A stretch of DNA of 64,000 nt from NCBI RefSeq assembly GCF_015706575.1, contig NW_024037063.1, forward strand, positions 8,680,927-8,744,926, written 5' to 3'. The notes under the pieces are model-generated. The model searched no databases. It was given only the letters and a program-made list of their open reading frames with translations, and had not been told where the DNA came from. The translations under genes were made by a program, and so were the position numbers. This DNA is from Patiria miniata (lineage: Eukaryota; Echinodermata; Asteroidea; Valvatida; Asterinidae). Positions 46,201 through 56,310 of this stretch are shown piece by piece; position 1 is the first letter of the stretch, and the number at the start of each line of letters is the position of its first letter.

Positions 46201-49200
46201 TGGCTTATTTCCGGACCATTGATAATGGGCACATGTGCCCGTACACATGTTTAAGATTTGTTTTGACTGCCCCCCCCCCCATATTTCCTTCCCTCCCCCC
46301 CCACTGCGCTCACATGAAGACATTTTGAGGTTGTGCACAATCAGCATAAAGTATGTTGTATGTAATTTGCGCCATACGCACGCAAACCAGTACGTGCACA
46401 TAGTGTTCTCACCCCCCCCCCTGAGCTTTCGAAAGTACCAAAAAAAGTGTCATCTAATGTTGTGCACAGAGTCCTTGCAGTTGGTGCAAAATACATATTT
46501 ACTGCTTTTGCAGAGCTGCAGAGCTTTTTCTTATAGCATTTAAAACATTCCTTGCATCTTAGTTTGATATACAATTACACAAAGTACACATACATGTAGT
46601 ATGGAAGGCACTTAAATCTCTAAAAATTAGATTATTTTCACCCCATACTTACATATTTGCTTGTACATAGAAGTTACACCCGAGATCCACCTTAGTCTTG
46701 AGGCCATCCTTTGCTAAATTGGCTTCCTGCAAAACCAATACAAAATGCACATGGCAAACTCCATTTTATTGTGGCTATTTTTGAACTCAATCACACTTGC
46801 CTTAAAGGGAATATACATCATTTGCAAACATCACAAAACAAAACTACCAAATTATTATGAAATATCTTACTGGACTGTTAGTGAATGCAGTCTAAACCAT
46901 TCCTTAGAATCATCACACCTGGTGTGCTGTCATTTTCAAAAAAAGTGCTGTTTTACATTAATTTCCAACCTTGGTCGGCCGTCCAACGTTGGAAAAAACT
47001 GACTTTTTCAACTACTGCCCCCAATTTACCAAATTTATTCAGTCTACATTTAGTTTGCAATTGGATACATGTCCGTGAACGGGTGCAAGCCAACTAGACT
47101 GGTTCCCTGACCTTATAATTCCACAACGTCTTAAAATTGCTCTGTTTCGTTTTAGGTGGGGTCAGTGAGCCAGACTTACAGGAATATGATTGTTTTCTTG
47201 ATTTTTCCAGCATCTACGAATACAAAACTCCAAAAAAGTCAGTGAAACAATATTTGCTATAAAATACTAAACCCCAAAACCATCCATTTTTGAAACTTAA
47301 GGCAAAAGCAAATGTTGTATATTCCCTTTACAGGTAACAAACAGGGTTAATTCCGGAAAAGAGTTGCGAACTCATGAATATTCAAAGTACATTTTCCACC
47401 TGTAAATATTTTTTCTTGGAAAATAAACAAACCAAGCTTTCAGAAACATTTTTACTTTTCTTCAACTGCACTTGGATTTATTTTTATCAAGGCTTGAAGT
47501 TTCGAGAGTCTGAAGTAGTGTTTTCCTCTATTTTGTGATGGAAATTTGAGTTCCCCTCTGTTACAGTTATGCTTCAAGGATTTTAAATTTGGTTGACTAT
47601 GAAGTCTGATGCCGTCCCCTCTGTTATGCCGGAATTGGCCATAACATATGCAAACTTAAAAGACAAAACCAAAAAAAACCTACCAAATCAGTATGGAATA
47701 CAAGTACCTTACTTGACTGCACGTGAACAATAGTCTCAAGCATCCTAAAAATCATGGTACCTCGTGTGCTGTCATTTTCAAGAAAAGTTGAATTTTTTTA
47801 AAATCAATTTCCAACGATGGTCAGCCGACCATCATTGAAAAAAAAAATTGAATTTTTTTCAAATGCTGCCCCAAATTTACCAAATTCAGTTAGTCAATTT
47901 TTGTTTGCAATCAGTTACACATCCGTGAACAGGTACAAGCCAGCTAGTTTGGTTGCCTGACAATTTCCTGACGTCTACATGTATATATTGCTGTTTCGTC
48001 TGAAGTGGAGTCAGGGAACCAGCCTACAAGAACAATATTTGTTTTCTTGGTTTTTCGAGCATCTACGAACACAAAACTTTAAACAGGTCGGTCTAACAAT
48101 ATTCGCTTTAAAATACTAACCCCCAAATCCATCCATTTCTGAAAATTACAGCAAAAGAAAATGAGTATATTACCTGTAACGCCAGACTACTCTTCAAGTT
48201 AATGCAAAAGAAAAGTAGATTTCTCAAGAACCTGTAATTTTGTTGTCAGTTGCACTTAGGCCAAAAAAAAAAATAAGTCGGTCTTTGGCCAGCGGGCGCG
48301 TCGATTTTAATCATGCGCGTCGATCTTTTATTTTTCCAAAATGTTCCGCGGTAGCTCCAACAGCGCCCTCTATTTCCACACCTCCTCAATTTTTTTTACC
48401 AAAGAGCACCAAGGAATGGGAAATTGCACCAAGGCAAATGATTGAAAGCACCAAGGCAAATTATGGAGGACACCAATGTACATGAGGACACCAAAAAAGC
48501 AAAATAGTACCCCACCTTGTCTGTACAATCCAAGCTTGAAGAAAAAAAAAAAAAAAGCCGCGTGGCCGCGTCAATTCCGGAACTTTGGTCTGACCAGAGA
48601 CCGAATATTTTTTTTTTTTGGCCTTACGTAGGATGTCACCTTTATTGTGCTACAAGGTGAAGCACGGCCAATATGTTTTTCCCATTTAAAAAATGTCTGT
48701 GTGTTTTATATCAGATGACTTTTCATTTAAATTGAAATGGTAAAAACACTCACAAAGTACCAGCATCATGTGTTTGGCAGTCCAAATTCATTTTGAAATT
48801 CATTTTGTGAGTCATGTTGTGAATGATACTGTTAAATTGGCTTCCTGCCTTAAAGGCCAGTCTACCCTTCAAGTTAATGCAAAAGCAAAATAGATTTCCC
48901 GAGAAGCTGTTATTTCGTTGAGAGTTACGTCCGTATGAAGTGCCTGTAGGATGCGACCTTTATTGCGTAGAAGCTGAAGTACAGCCAATATTAGTTTCTC
49001 ATTTCAAAGGGATATGTCTTAAATTATTGAAGACGTTTTCCCATTCTAATCAAAATGGAGAACAAAACACAAAAAAAAAAAAAGTATTTGGCATTTTATC
49101 TAAAAATTACAAACAAACTCTTTCTTCCCAATGTGCCAACAATCTTGCAACAGGATTGAAAAGAACACAACTGTCCGAATCTTTACATACATGTACATTT

Positions 49201-52200
49201 GTAGCATGCATGCTTGGAATCCACACGGATTGCGGAGAATGTATTTTACTTCTTACATGTCTTAACTTGTGTTTCTTTAGAACACAATCTTCTTATTTTG
49301 AGTATAGTAGCTTAATTAACCCTAACTCCCTAGGCCTTTTTGCTAGGATGTAGCCTCAATCCTGCAAAATCCTCCATTCTTTTTTGAATATGGCCCGTGG
49401 AGAGGTGACGACTGCCTAAATCCTGCAAAATCCTCCGGCTATGACTGTCAATATGCTGAGGCAGAGGCAGTGACATCCTGGAGCAGTACGGAGGATTTCA
49501 ATAGGCTGAACATAAACGACACAAGGTCCTCCGAAATCAGCAACCCACTTTTGCCATGTAACCTCAATCCTGCAAATTCCTCTAATTTGCAAAAAAGGAT
49601 TTTGGAGGATTTGGGATGGTTAGGGTTAAGTCAACATTGGGGGTTGGAGAGGATTGGAAGGGGGGTGATGGGTGGGGGATGGGGGGGGGGGATTGGGGAG
49701 ATTGGGGGAGGGGGAGGATTGAGGAGAGGAGGGGGGAGATTGGGGTATGGGGGGGGGGGGGGAGGGGGTGTCATGGGATGGCAGGATGCTCCAGGGAGAG
49801 TTTGTTGGGCCAAAAAAAAAAAGTCTCCGGTTTCTGGTATGCGCGCGCTTCGCCATAGCCATGTGCGTCAGCAAAATGAAAAATTTTTTTTTTCAATGAA
49901 AGATGATGTCTCAAAACCGCCAAACTCACTGGTTTGACTGGAATCCTGCTGCTGCACAATTTTAACGTGTTGTTAGATTGGATTATGGTCGAGAATAAGC
50001 TTTATGTGGCCTCTCTGGTCTCCCATCTATTTGCACAAAGTTTAGTCGGGTACCATTTGCAGTCATCAGCCGACATTTCAATGATTTAAAGCAAAAAAAT
50101 CAGGTAAAAAAAAAAAAAAAAAACGCGTCGCCACACCACTTTTTGGGCAAGATCCATACCAGAAACCAGAGACTTTTTTTTGTGGCCTTATTGAACAGAA
50201 AACTGTTTTAAAAGAGACGCTGCGTCCTAGATCAGCCCAATTGCAAAACGCACTTTGAACAAAATGATGTTAACCAGAAAGAACATTTAAAAGTAGGATA
50301 TAAACATCCACACAACTATCCTTTAAAAACTGGGCGTTTTTGTGTCATCCCTGTATTATGCTAGTCTGAGTATCATCCGTTATCCACACGGAGCCAATCT
50401 CCTGTATAACGTCTGGTATTTCCTGACGTGCAGATATATGCAAGCTGCGCGCCAGCCAATCGATGTCTATTTTACTAAATCGTGATGTTTTTAATTTCTA
50501 AATCAGGACTAAATGGTTTGATTGGTCAATTCGAATGCAGTGTTTTGTAATACAACAACAGCCAGACGCGATATCACGTAACATGATACAGAGCCCCTAA
50601 CACATTTTTAAAAATTCATTGTCTATATGATGCACAATGGGTGAATGACCGAAAAACCTGATAGAAAGCGCTCACTGACTGGTCAAAATCTAGGAGGTCA
50701 AGAGGCGGGGTCTTGCCTAATTAATCAGCCAATTTGTTCATGCGTAATAGACCATGGCTAGTATTATGCGTGTGAGAACGACTTTTGAGGTCGATTTTTA
50801 CGACCCCCAAAAGTTGAGCTGTTTGGGTGCTAGTTGTGATTTCATCTGTAAAGTGTTCGCCTTTTGCAGACGTGTAATTAAGAAACCACATTTTGTGCAT
50901 TGGTGATTGGCCACCGCTGTTCGCGAGCACAGTGCTGTTTAGACACACACAACGTGTATACCGGTACATCATATCGGTACATTGACCAAACGACAGGAAA
51001 AACATACTCTGTCGTGTCCGATGTAAACAACAAAGGTTTTTTTCATCTTTTTTCGGGACCGGTAAGACATTAGGTTAGTTTCTTTTGGACCAGATGTGCC
51101 CTTTTAATCTAAGGCCAAAAAAAAAAATATTCGGTCTCTGGTCAGACCAAAGTTCCGGAATTGACGCGGCCACGTGGCCTTTTTTTTTTTTTTTGGCTTT
51201 TTTTTTTCTTCTTCAAGCTTGGATTGTACAGACAAGGTGGGGTACTATTTTGCTTTTTTGGTGTCCTCGTGTACATTGGTGTCCTCCATAATTTGCCTTG
51301 GTGTTTATGATAATTTGCCTTGGTGCAATTTCCCATTCCTTGGTGCTCTTTGGTAAAAAAAAATTGAGCAGGTGCGGAAATAGAGAGCGCTGTTGGAGCT
51401 ACTGCAGAACATTTTGGGAAAAAAAAGATCGACGCGCATGATTAAAATCGACGCACGCGCTGACCAGAGACCGACTTATTTTTTTTTTGGTCTAACCTTG
51501 AAATGTGCAAATATAGTGATTGAAGCTGCCAGACATGGAACCAAAAGAAATACTTGGGCCTAAGTGAGAATCTCTCAAAAACAAACAAAACTACATGTAA
51601 AGTGTAAAGAATTTGGTTTTTAGTATGGAGCTTTGGACGATGGTGAACATTCCCTTCAAAACAGATCTGAGTTAAAATTATAAATTCAAACTAAGGAAGG
51701 GCGACTAAAGTAAGGAAAGAAGGGGGCGAGATCAAAAGGGGAGGGGGGTCATCCATCAAGATCTCTCTTGGCACAAGATACTTTGTGGCTAGTATCACTG
51801 GGTTTCCTTCAGAAGAGAAAAGGGGGCAAGTTGGGCAAGAGACTGGAAAAGAGTGATTCCAGACTTAAGAGCTATATTAAATTACTAGAGCGCTAACTCA
51901 TGTACATATGCCTGCTGGGCGCATCCATGTTTGTACACAGACCTATGGAGAACTAGAAATTGTGTACGGATTCTGTACGTCTATTTGCATATCTGCGTTG
52001 GTATTCCATAACGGTGCGTAATCAAAGCTGATATGCCCACAACCTAAACGCACGATCAGCAAATGAGCGTGTCATTTTGCTCTACGCAAACAGCGCAACG
52101 TGTGCGCGTCCAGATGCTTTTCGCTGTGACGTTTTTTTGAACCGTCATGACGCGCTTAAGTTGTTTGCGTATCTTGTACTCGCGCCTTGCATTTAGAGTA

Positions 52201-53681
52201 CACTTTTTAAATTCAACCCATCTGCATGTATTTTGATTGTGTTCTATGAACACGCACACAAATCCAAAATGTCTGCGCCCAGATAGGCCCGGACCTTGAG
52301 TTGCTTACGCTCAGCCGTGCGTTCATTTAGGCTAATATATTATACCTGAAATCCTCTGCACTTCTCCGGAATGTCACTGGTTCTGCCTCAACTTACAATG
52401 TATTAACAGTGGTTGCAGGAGGATTTTGCAGGATTTAGGCACCCCTCCAAGGACCACATTAAAAAAAATAACGGACGATTTTGAAGGGAATGAGGCTGTA
52501 TGGAATTTTTACAAGGAGGTAGTTGGAAGATTTTGTAGGATTGAGATTGCATCCTGGCAAAAATGCCTAGGGAGTTAGATGTAGGGTTAATGAAGAACTT
52601 ATTACATGTACTTACCTGCAGTTTGTCTATGGTGGTCTTCAACTGCAGGTAGTGGGCAGCTTGCTCGTAAATTTTGTCTCTCTCCTCTAAAACTCTTCTG
52701 GGAAAAACCAAAACCAATCAAAAGAAGAGCTTTATGACAGAATCAAGTCTTTTTTATTTGTCATACATACATGTATGTATGACATGTTGAAGCATCGCAT
52801 TCCAAGAGCACAATCAATTACTAAATAATGAATCCATCGACTCTGGCAACAATAACATGAAACTTGCTTTGTATTTTTTCCTGATATTGGAGAGTAATTA
52901 CTTTGAAAGGTACAGTCCTTCATTTGTAATTTGTGCATTTTGTACGTTTGAAGCAACAAAAGTGCTCAAAATCTAAAGAAGGGTGCTGAACAACTAACCT
53001 GATGAAGTTTCAGCTCAGCTTCAGCTGTATATTTCAAGAAAAACAGCATTCTAGGATCTCAATTTCAAATCAAAAGTTGCTGAATCATGTTTTGAATTGG
53101 GCCTGAATTCAGCGTCTGAGACATGTTCTCACTGAGCAGATTGCAGCTATGCGATGTCGAGCACTGATCCGACGAATTACAGCAACCGTGCACGTGTGTG
53201 CATTGTGTCAACGCTTGCGCATGCTTCACCGAATAAAAAAACAAACTACTAACGGAAATTTCCAACGATGTGTCTTAAGACGCATCGTTGGAAAGGCCTT
53301 CTTTCGTATTTCTCCAAAATGACAGCATACAAGAAAGAATAATTTCAGAGGGAGTTTAGTTCCCTTACTATCTTTCAACAAAGTATGTTTTTCAACAATA
53401 TAATTACGTCAGTTACTTTTTGGATAGCTGCAAATGATGGACTGTAACTTAACTTTAGAAATGAAACATCATTTTTTTGAAAGATTTCATCATTAGTTCG
53501 AAACATTTTGGCTAAGCACTGATTTTGTTGGTACATATTTAAAACATAAAAATCAAATCCGTTTTCGCTCAGTGAAAAATATATGAAGGATTGTGAATGC
53601 CACTTACTGAAGATCACGCCTCAAAACTTCATTGACAAACTTCTCATATTCTGTGATTTTGCTGGGTATGCCCTCCATCAT
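43194..53681 (-). CDS. UXT: UXT (ART-27) prefoldin-like co-chaperone, six coding exons, 155 aa
   Basis: Exons in transcript order: 53681-53608, 52697-52616, 46726-46653, 44900-44793, 44262-44199, 43259-43194 (complement), all with AG/GT borders and matching phases; 155 residues against 157 in human UXT. UXT is an alpha-class prefoldin subunit of the R2TP/prefoldin-like (URI1) complex and a nuclear transcription cofactor. The protein has an N-terminal coiled coil ([32 protein letters not shown]), a beta-hairpin core ([12 protein letters not shown] and [19 protein letters not shown]) and a C-terminal helix (LRELQHLEN), as in the human protein. Start: an in-frame stop lies upstream of the Met-Met pair, so MMEGIPSKI is the N terminus (Met 1 at 53681, Met 2 at 53678). 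The 5.9-kb second intron is filled with repeats. Confidence 0.96.
43315..43940 (-). mobile_element. TIR element family T, copy 1
   Basis: Near-identical in reverse to 52917-53460. Right terminus TTTAAAGGTACGGTCCATC (reverse complement) at a TTAA. Shared blocks: GAATTCAG, CTGAGAACATGTCTC-like, CAAAAGTTGCTGAATCATG (as reverse complement), AAGGCCTTTCCAAC. It lies in UXT intron 5. Confidence 0.75.
44199..44262 (-). CDS. UXT: UXT exon 5 (C-terminal helix)
   Basis: Acceptor after an A/T-rich tract ending TTTAG, donor GTAGGC. Encodes [20 protein letters not shown], the counterpart of SNSLTKDSMNIKAHIHMLLE. Confidence 0.94.
44793..44900 (-). CDS. UXT: UXT exon 4 (second hairpin and start of C-helix)
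   Basis: Acceptor TTTCCACAG, donor GTATGG. Encodes [20 protein letters not shown] then [15 protein letters not shown], matching [20 protein letters not shown] and AEALKFIDRK in human UXT. Confidence 0.96.
45436..46167 (+). mobile_element. piggyBac-like MITE family W, copy 2, carrying a nested SINE
   Basis: Starts TTAACCCTAAAG; body as in copy 1 with AGGATTTTGCAGGATTGAGG repeats. At about 45797 it changes into the SINE described next; the W terminus TAGGGTTAA reappears right after the SINE tail at 46159-46167. Located in UXT intron 2/3 territory, minus-strand gene. Confidence 0.72.
45797..46153 (+). mobile_element. tRNA-derived SINE (CACCCAGGAGTA type), copy 3
   Basis: Best-preserved copy: A box TGTGGCCTCGTGGTTAAGG, B box GGGTTCGAGTCC (about 45859-45870), CCTTGGGCATGGCGC, CTCTCCACCCAGGAGTAAAT, CTGTAAGCGCTG and an (ATT)n tail. 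The head could pass for a tRNA gene, but the SINE body and tail are contiguous with it. Confidence 0.88.
46653..46726 (-). CDS. UXT: UXT exon 3 (first beta strand pair)
   Basis: Acceptor TTTTGCAG, donor GTAAGT. Encodes [15 protein letters not shown], the counterpart of MQVDLGCNFFVDT. Confidence 0.95.
46806..47327 (+). mobile_element. TTAA-specific MITE, copy 5
   Basis: TTAA at 46802-46805, TTAC at 47328-47331 (mutated). Termini AGGGAATATACATCATTTGC and mirrored TTCCCT. The core palindrome is degenerate (CCAACCTTGGTCGG, CCGTCCAACGTTGG). It begins 80 bp from the UXT exon 3 acceptor. Confidence 0.85.
47640..48175 (+). mobile_element. TTAA-specific MITE, copy 6 (degenerate)
   Basis: Collinear with the other copies inside (TCATTTTCAAGAAAAG, CCAACGATGGTCAGCCGACC, GGTACAAGCCAGCTAG, CCCAAATCCATCCATTTCTG) but both termini are eroded. 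Probably the oldest copy. Confidence 0.75.
48256..48626 (+). mobile_element. TIR element family U, copy 1
   Basis: Termini TTAGGCC plus an A run plus TAAGTCGGTCT; the right end is a mirrored TATTCGGTCTCTGGTC plus A run plus GGCCTTA. Inner sequence repeats GCACCAAGGCAAAT. It matches 51110-51495 in reverse at high identity. About 371 bp. Confidence 0.85.
49316..49629 (-). mobile_element. piggyBac-like MITE family W, copy 3 (compact)
   Basis: TTAACCCTAAC at both ends in inverted orientation (49316-49326 and 49619-49629), i.e. TTAA target duplication plus CCCTAAC terminus, the piggyBac pattern. The body has AGGATTTTGCAGGATT repeats. About 314 bp. Confidence 0.8.
49630..49775 (+). repeat. G-rich strand-asymmetric tract (potential G-quadruplex)
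   Basis: About 145 bp with many runs of three or more G (e.g. GGGGGATGGGGGGGGGGG, GATTGGGGGAGGGGGAGG) and almost no C on the + strand. Open frames here on both strands (Gly-rich or Pro-rich) are composition artefacts. Confidence 0.9.
49808..50187 (-). mobile_element. TIR element family V, copy 2
   Basis: GGCC, A run, GTCTCCGGTTTCTGGTATG at the left, mirrored CATACCAGAAACCAGAGAC, T run, GGCC at the right. Matches the right half of copy 1 (5956-6660) in reverse. About 380 bp. Confidence 0.85.
50362..50600. mobile_element. Dispersed repeat family Z, copy 2
   Basis: Shares GTCTGAGTATCATCCGTT and TTGATTGGTCAATT with 38773-39055. No coding potential. Confidence 0.6.
50601..51109. other. UXT intron 2 sequence without recognised feature
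   Basis: No exon or named repeat seen. Confidence 0.4.
51110..51495 (-). mobile_element. TIR element family U, copy 2
   Basis: Inverted relative of 48256-48626 (TAAGGCC, A run, TATTCGGTCTCTGGTC at the left end). The two U copies lie 2.5 kb apart, inverted, within one UXT intron, so the intronic RNA could pair. Confidence 0.85.
51869..52285 (-). mobile_element. Dispersed repeat family X, copy 3 (truncated)
   Basis: Starts AGAGCTATATTAAATTACTA, as in copy 2; contains the mirrored GCAGATATGCAAATAG and GCGTCATGACG-like parts; the far end stops at TCTGCGCCCAGA where family W copy 4 begins. Confidence 0.65.
52286..52590 (+). mobile_element. piggyBac-like MITE family W, copy 4 (5'-truncated)
   Basis: Begins within the family body (GGCCCGGACCTTGAG) and ends GGGAGTTAGATGTAGGGTTAA. 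The terminus is 25 bp from the UXT exon 2 donor. Confidence 0.72.
52616..52697 (-). CDS. UXT: UXT exon 2 (coiled-coil helix)
   Basis: Acceptor TTTTTCCCAG, donor GTAAGT. It completes the split Gln codon, then encodes [20 protein letters not shown] to the end of the first helix, matching KVLDHRDKVYEQLAKYLQLR in human UXT. Confidence 0.96.
52917..53460 (+). mobile_element. TIR element family T, copy 2
   Basis: Left end AGGTACAGTCCTTCATTTG, right end mirrored CAAATGATGGACTGTAAC at TTAA. Contains the ACGATGTGTCTTAAGACGCATCGT hairpin region at about 53262-53290 (arms ACGATGYGTCTT). Located in UXT intron 1. Confidence 0.75.
53608..53681 (-). CDS. UXT: UXT exon 1 (start, N-terminal helix)
   Basis: Reads [24 protein letters not shown] plus two bases of a split Gln codon; donor GTAAGTG. 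No other Met lies between the start pair and an upstream in-frame TGA. Confidence 0.94.
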
Positions 53682-53827
53682 GCATCCAGTACCTTCACTC
53701 TTTCACATATGTGAAGGAGAGTTAAGAACTGAAGTTGGCGTGCAGTATCACAAATTGTCTGGTACTTCTATTGGAAGAGACACAGATAATGTCAATATTG
53801 TTTGTTCTTTACATAAAAATATGTTAA

Positions 53828-54869
53828 AAGGGAATGTACAACATTTGTTTTTGCTGCATTTTTCAGAAATAAATGGATTTGGAGGATAAGTGTGCTTTAG
53901 AAAATATTGTTAAAGTAGCTTGTTTCACGTTTTGGGTTCGGAGATGCTTAAAAATCTAAGAAAACCAACCATGTTTTTGTAGTCCGTTTTTTATTTTAAT
54001 TTTAAATACTTAAAGGGAAAATACAACATTTGCAAACATCAAAAAATAAAACTACCAAATCATTTTGAAATACCTTGCTGGACTGTTAGTGAATGACAGT
54101 ATAAAGCATCCTGTAAAATCATGGCACCTGGTATACTGTCATTTTCAAGAAAAGTGGTAGTTTTGTATCAATTTCCAATGCTGGTCGGCCGACCAGCGTT
54201 GGAAAAAAACTGGCTTTTTTTCAAATACTGGCCCCAATTGACCATCGCACTTGTTTGCAATCGATTACACCTATAATAACAGGTACAAGCCAGCTAGACT
54301 GGTTCCCTGACCTTACAATTCCCAATGTATGTAAACTGCTCTGTTTCTTCTAAAATGGAGTCAGGGAACCAGACTACAGGAAAATGATTGTTTTTCTTGG
54401 TTTTTATAGCATTTTTGAACCCAAAACCTCAAAAAAGTCAGTGTAACTATATTTGCTATATATTTCCAACCCCCCAATTCCATCCATTTCTGAAAATTAC
54501 AGCAAAAGCAAATGATGTATATTCCCTTTAAGATGAGACGTTGTAATATATAGACTTTGGGGATTATAAGGTAAGAGAGTCAGTCTAGTAGGCTTGTACC
54601 CCTACACAGATGTGTCATCAATTGCAAAGAAAATGTGGAATGACTAAATATGAACAATTAGGAGCAGTTTTTGAAAAAAGCCAGTTTTCTCCAACGATGG
54701 TCGGCCGACCAGCGTTGGAAAAATACAAATTTTCTTGAAAGTGTTAGCACACCAGGAACCACGATTTTACAGGATGCTTTAGATTGTCAGTCACTAACAA
54801 TCCAGTAAGATATCTCGATATAATTTGATCCTTTCGTTTTTCGATGTTTGCAAATGTTGTATCTTCCCT
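53828..54869 (-). mobile_element. TTAA-specific MITE, copy 8 (host copy, interrupted)
   Basis: Left part 53828-54009 and right part 54532-54869 together make one reverse-orientation element with mirrored termini AGGGAATGTACAACATTTG and TTCCCT plus TTAA. It is split at an internal TTAA by copy 7. Its left end is only 147 bp upstream of the UXT start codon. Confidence 0.85.
54014..54527 (+). mobile_element. TTAA-specific MITE, copy 7 (nested in copy 8)
   Basis: TTAA at 54010-54013 and 54528-54531, duplicated from the TTAAGATGAAAC site still intact in copy 4. Termini AGGGAAAATACAACATTTGC and mirrored TTCCCT; core palindrome near 54175-54203 with one mismatch. Confidence 0.92.
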
Positions 54870-55126
54870 TTAAATGGCAAGGCATGGCATCAACAGTAAA
54901 ATTGGTAAGAACACATTTTCTAATATAAAACACCTTTATAATTAACTAAAATAGGGTCATAAGAATTAAAAGCAGATTGCTTAAGAATCCATGATAGCAA
55001 AACACTCTATGGACTTAGTCCGAGTAACTAGGACTCTACAAGATGCCTCTTTTTTTTACGTTTGGTCATGGTCGGACGACAAAGTTTGTGATAGTTATAA
55101 GTATAGGAGGGTAAATGTAACATCGT

Positions 55127-55154
55127 GACCAATCAAAGTGCCCTGTGATTGGTC
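55127..55154. promoter_or_regulatory. Paired inverted CCAAT boxes
   Basis: GACCAATCA at 55127-55135 and its exact mirror TGATTGGTC at 55146-55154, 35 bp before the ATG at 55189. An NF-Y-type arrangement in a plausible promoter position. Confidence 0.4.
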
Positions 55155-55188
55155 TGTCTGCTGCCAGTCAATTTTTTCTGAATTCAAA

Positions 55189-55236
55189 ATGGCAGCCTCC
55201 AACAAGGCGTTTGTGACAAGGATGTTTCCCGAATTG
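55189..55236 (+). CDS. Candidate first exon of an unidentified gene (16 codons)
   Basis: ATG in AAAATGGCA context, translation MAASNKAFVTRMFPEL, then donor GTATGTG in phase 0. The upstream sequence has paired CCAAT boxes. KAFVTRMFPE faintly resembles the N terminus of glyoxylate/hydroxypyruvate reductase (KVFVTRRIPAEG in human GRHPR), but no following exon was recognised to 64000, so both gene and identity are tentative. It would be divergent from UXT, 1.5 kb away. Confidence 0.35.
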
Positions 55237-55429
55237 GTATGTGAACCTATAAACCGTGCTAACCTTAGTTTGGACAATGGTTTTCTACTCATTAGATGTC
55301 ACAGATTGTGTAGAAGCCATTTTAAACCTACCATGCCTACCCACCACCATTTGTCAAGTTTGTATTTTCAATTCCCACTGAAGCCTTCAGGGGGGCATCA
55401 GCATCAGTAGTCCTTTTGTGCATTTCTTG

Positions 55430-56310
55430 TGATTTGCGCAATCATAAGAATGTGCATGCAAATTCTTATGATTGCGTAAGATCCTTGCGCAATCTTCGCA
55501 AAAAAACCCTCTTTCAGATCGAGCGCACATTCTAAAGAATGCGCGACAAGATAACGGTCTTGTCGCTGCCGAGCACCGGCTGCGCTTGGCAAGTCTAGCT
55601 GCATCCTCGTTCACCAATTCTTAACAATTACACTATTGCAATGCAAGGTCCCTTTAACCTAGGAAAAGATTTAACGATGAAAAGTAGAGTGGATATGAAA
55701 GTATACACGTATTCGGGGGACTGGGAAAAAATAAGAGACATAATAATAGTGTAGTGGAAAGAATTCTGATTTTTTTTGGATAACAAATGGGGGGGCCGGT
55801 GTGCGAATTAAAAGAATGTGAAGAATGAGAATGTGACATAACATAGCACTGTTGTGCGCTTTCTTGAAAATCACGCATTCTTAAGAATGCGCATGCACAT
55901 TCTTATGATTGTGCAACTGGATCCTTGCACAATCTTAGCAAAAAATAACTCTTCCAGATTGAGCGCACATTCTTAAGAAAACAAGATAACGGTCTTGTCG
56001 ATACCGAGCACCTGCTGCGCTTGGCAAGTCTAGCTGCATCCTCGTTCACTGATTCTTAATAATGGACCGATCCAGTAAGCCCCTCCCACTGAGCACGTGG
56101 GCAAATTAACACGTGCTTCTGTCCAATGCCACACTGCATGTTCCTACCGCGCGCATCATACGCGCGTACACGCATGTCGGACATTTGTGCACGCATGTCG
56201 GACATAAATCACGGCTGTGATTGGTCAGAATACCATAGGGCAATGCTTACTGGATCGGTCCATTATACTGTTGCAACGCAAGGCGCTGAAAAGTAGAGTG
56301 GATATGAAAA
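55430..56310. repeat. Tandem duplication with CATTCTTAAGAATG-like hairpins
   Basis: Two diverged copies, about 55430-55790 and 55870-56420, share GATAACGGTCTTGTCG, CTGCGCTTGGCAAGTCTAGC, TGCATCCTCGTTCA, AAAGTAGAGTGGATATGAAA and GGAAAGAATTCTGATTTTT in order. The second copy is interrupted by the MITE at 56059-56266. A third related block lies at 56880-56985. Confidence 0.75.
56059..56266. mobile_element. 208-bp MITE inserted in the second repeat copy
   Basis: Termini ATAATGGACCGATCCAGTAAGC-type, mirrored at 56246-56266; the uninterrupted sequence is seen in the first copy (about 55620-55640). The interior holds a doubled ACGCATGTCGGACAT and ACACGTGC/GCACGTG motifs. Confidence 0.82.

Noticed and set aside
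49470..49937. Gly-rich (+) and Pro-rich (-) open frames
   Set aside because: Composition artefacts of the G-rich tract and MITE sequence.
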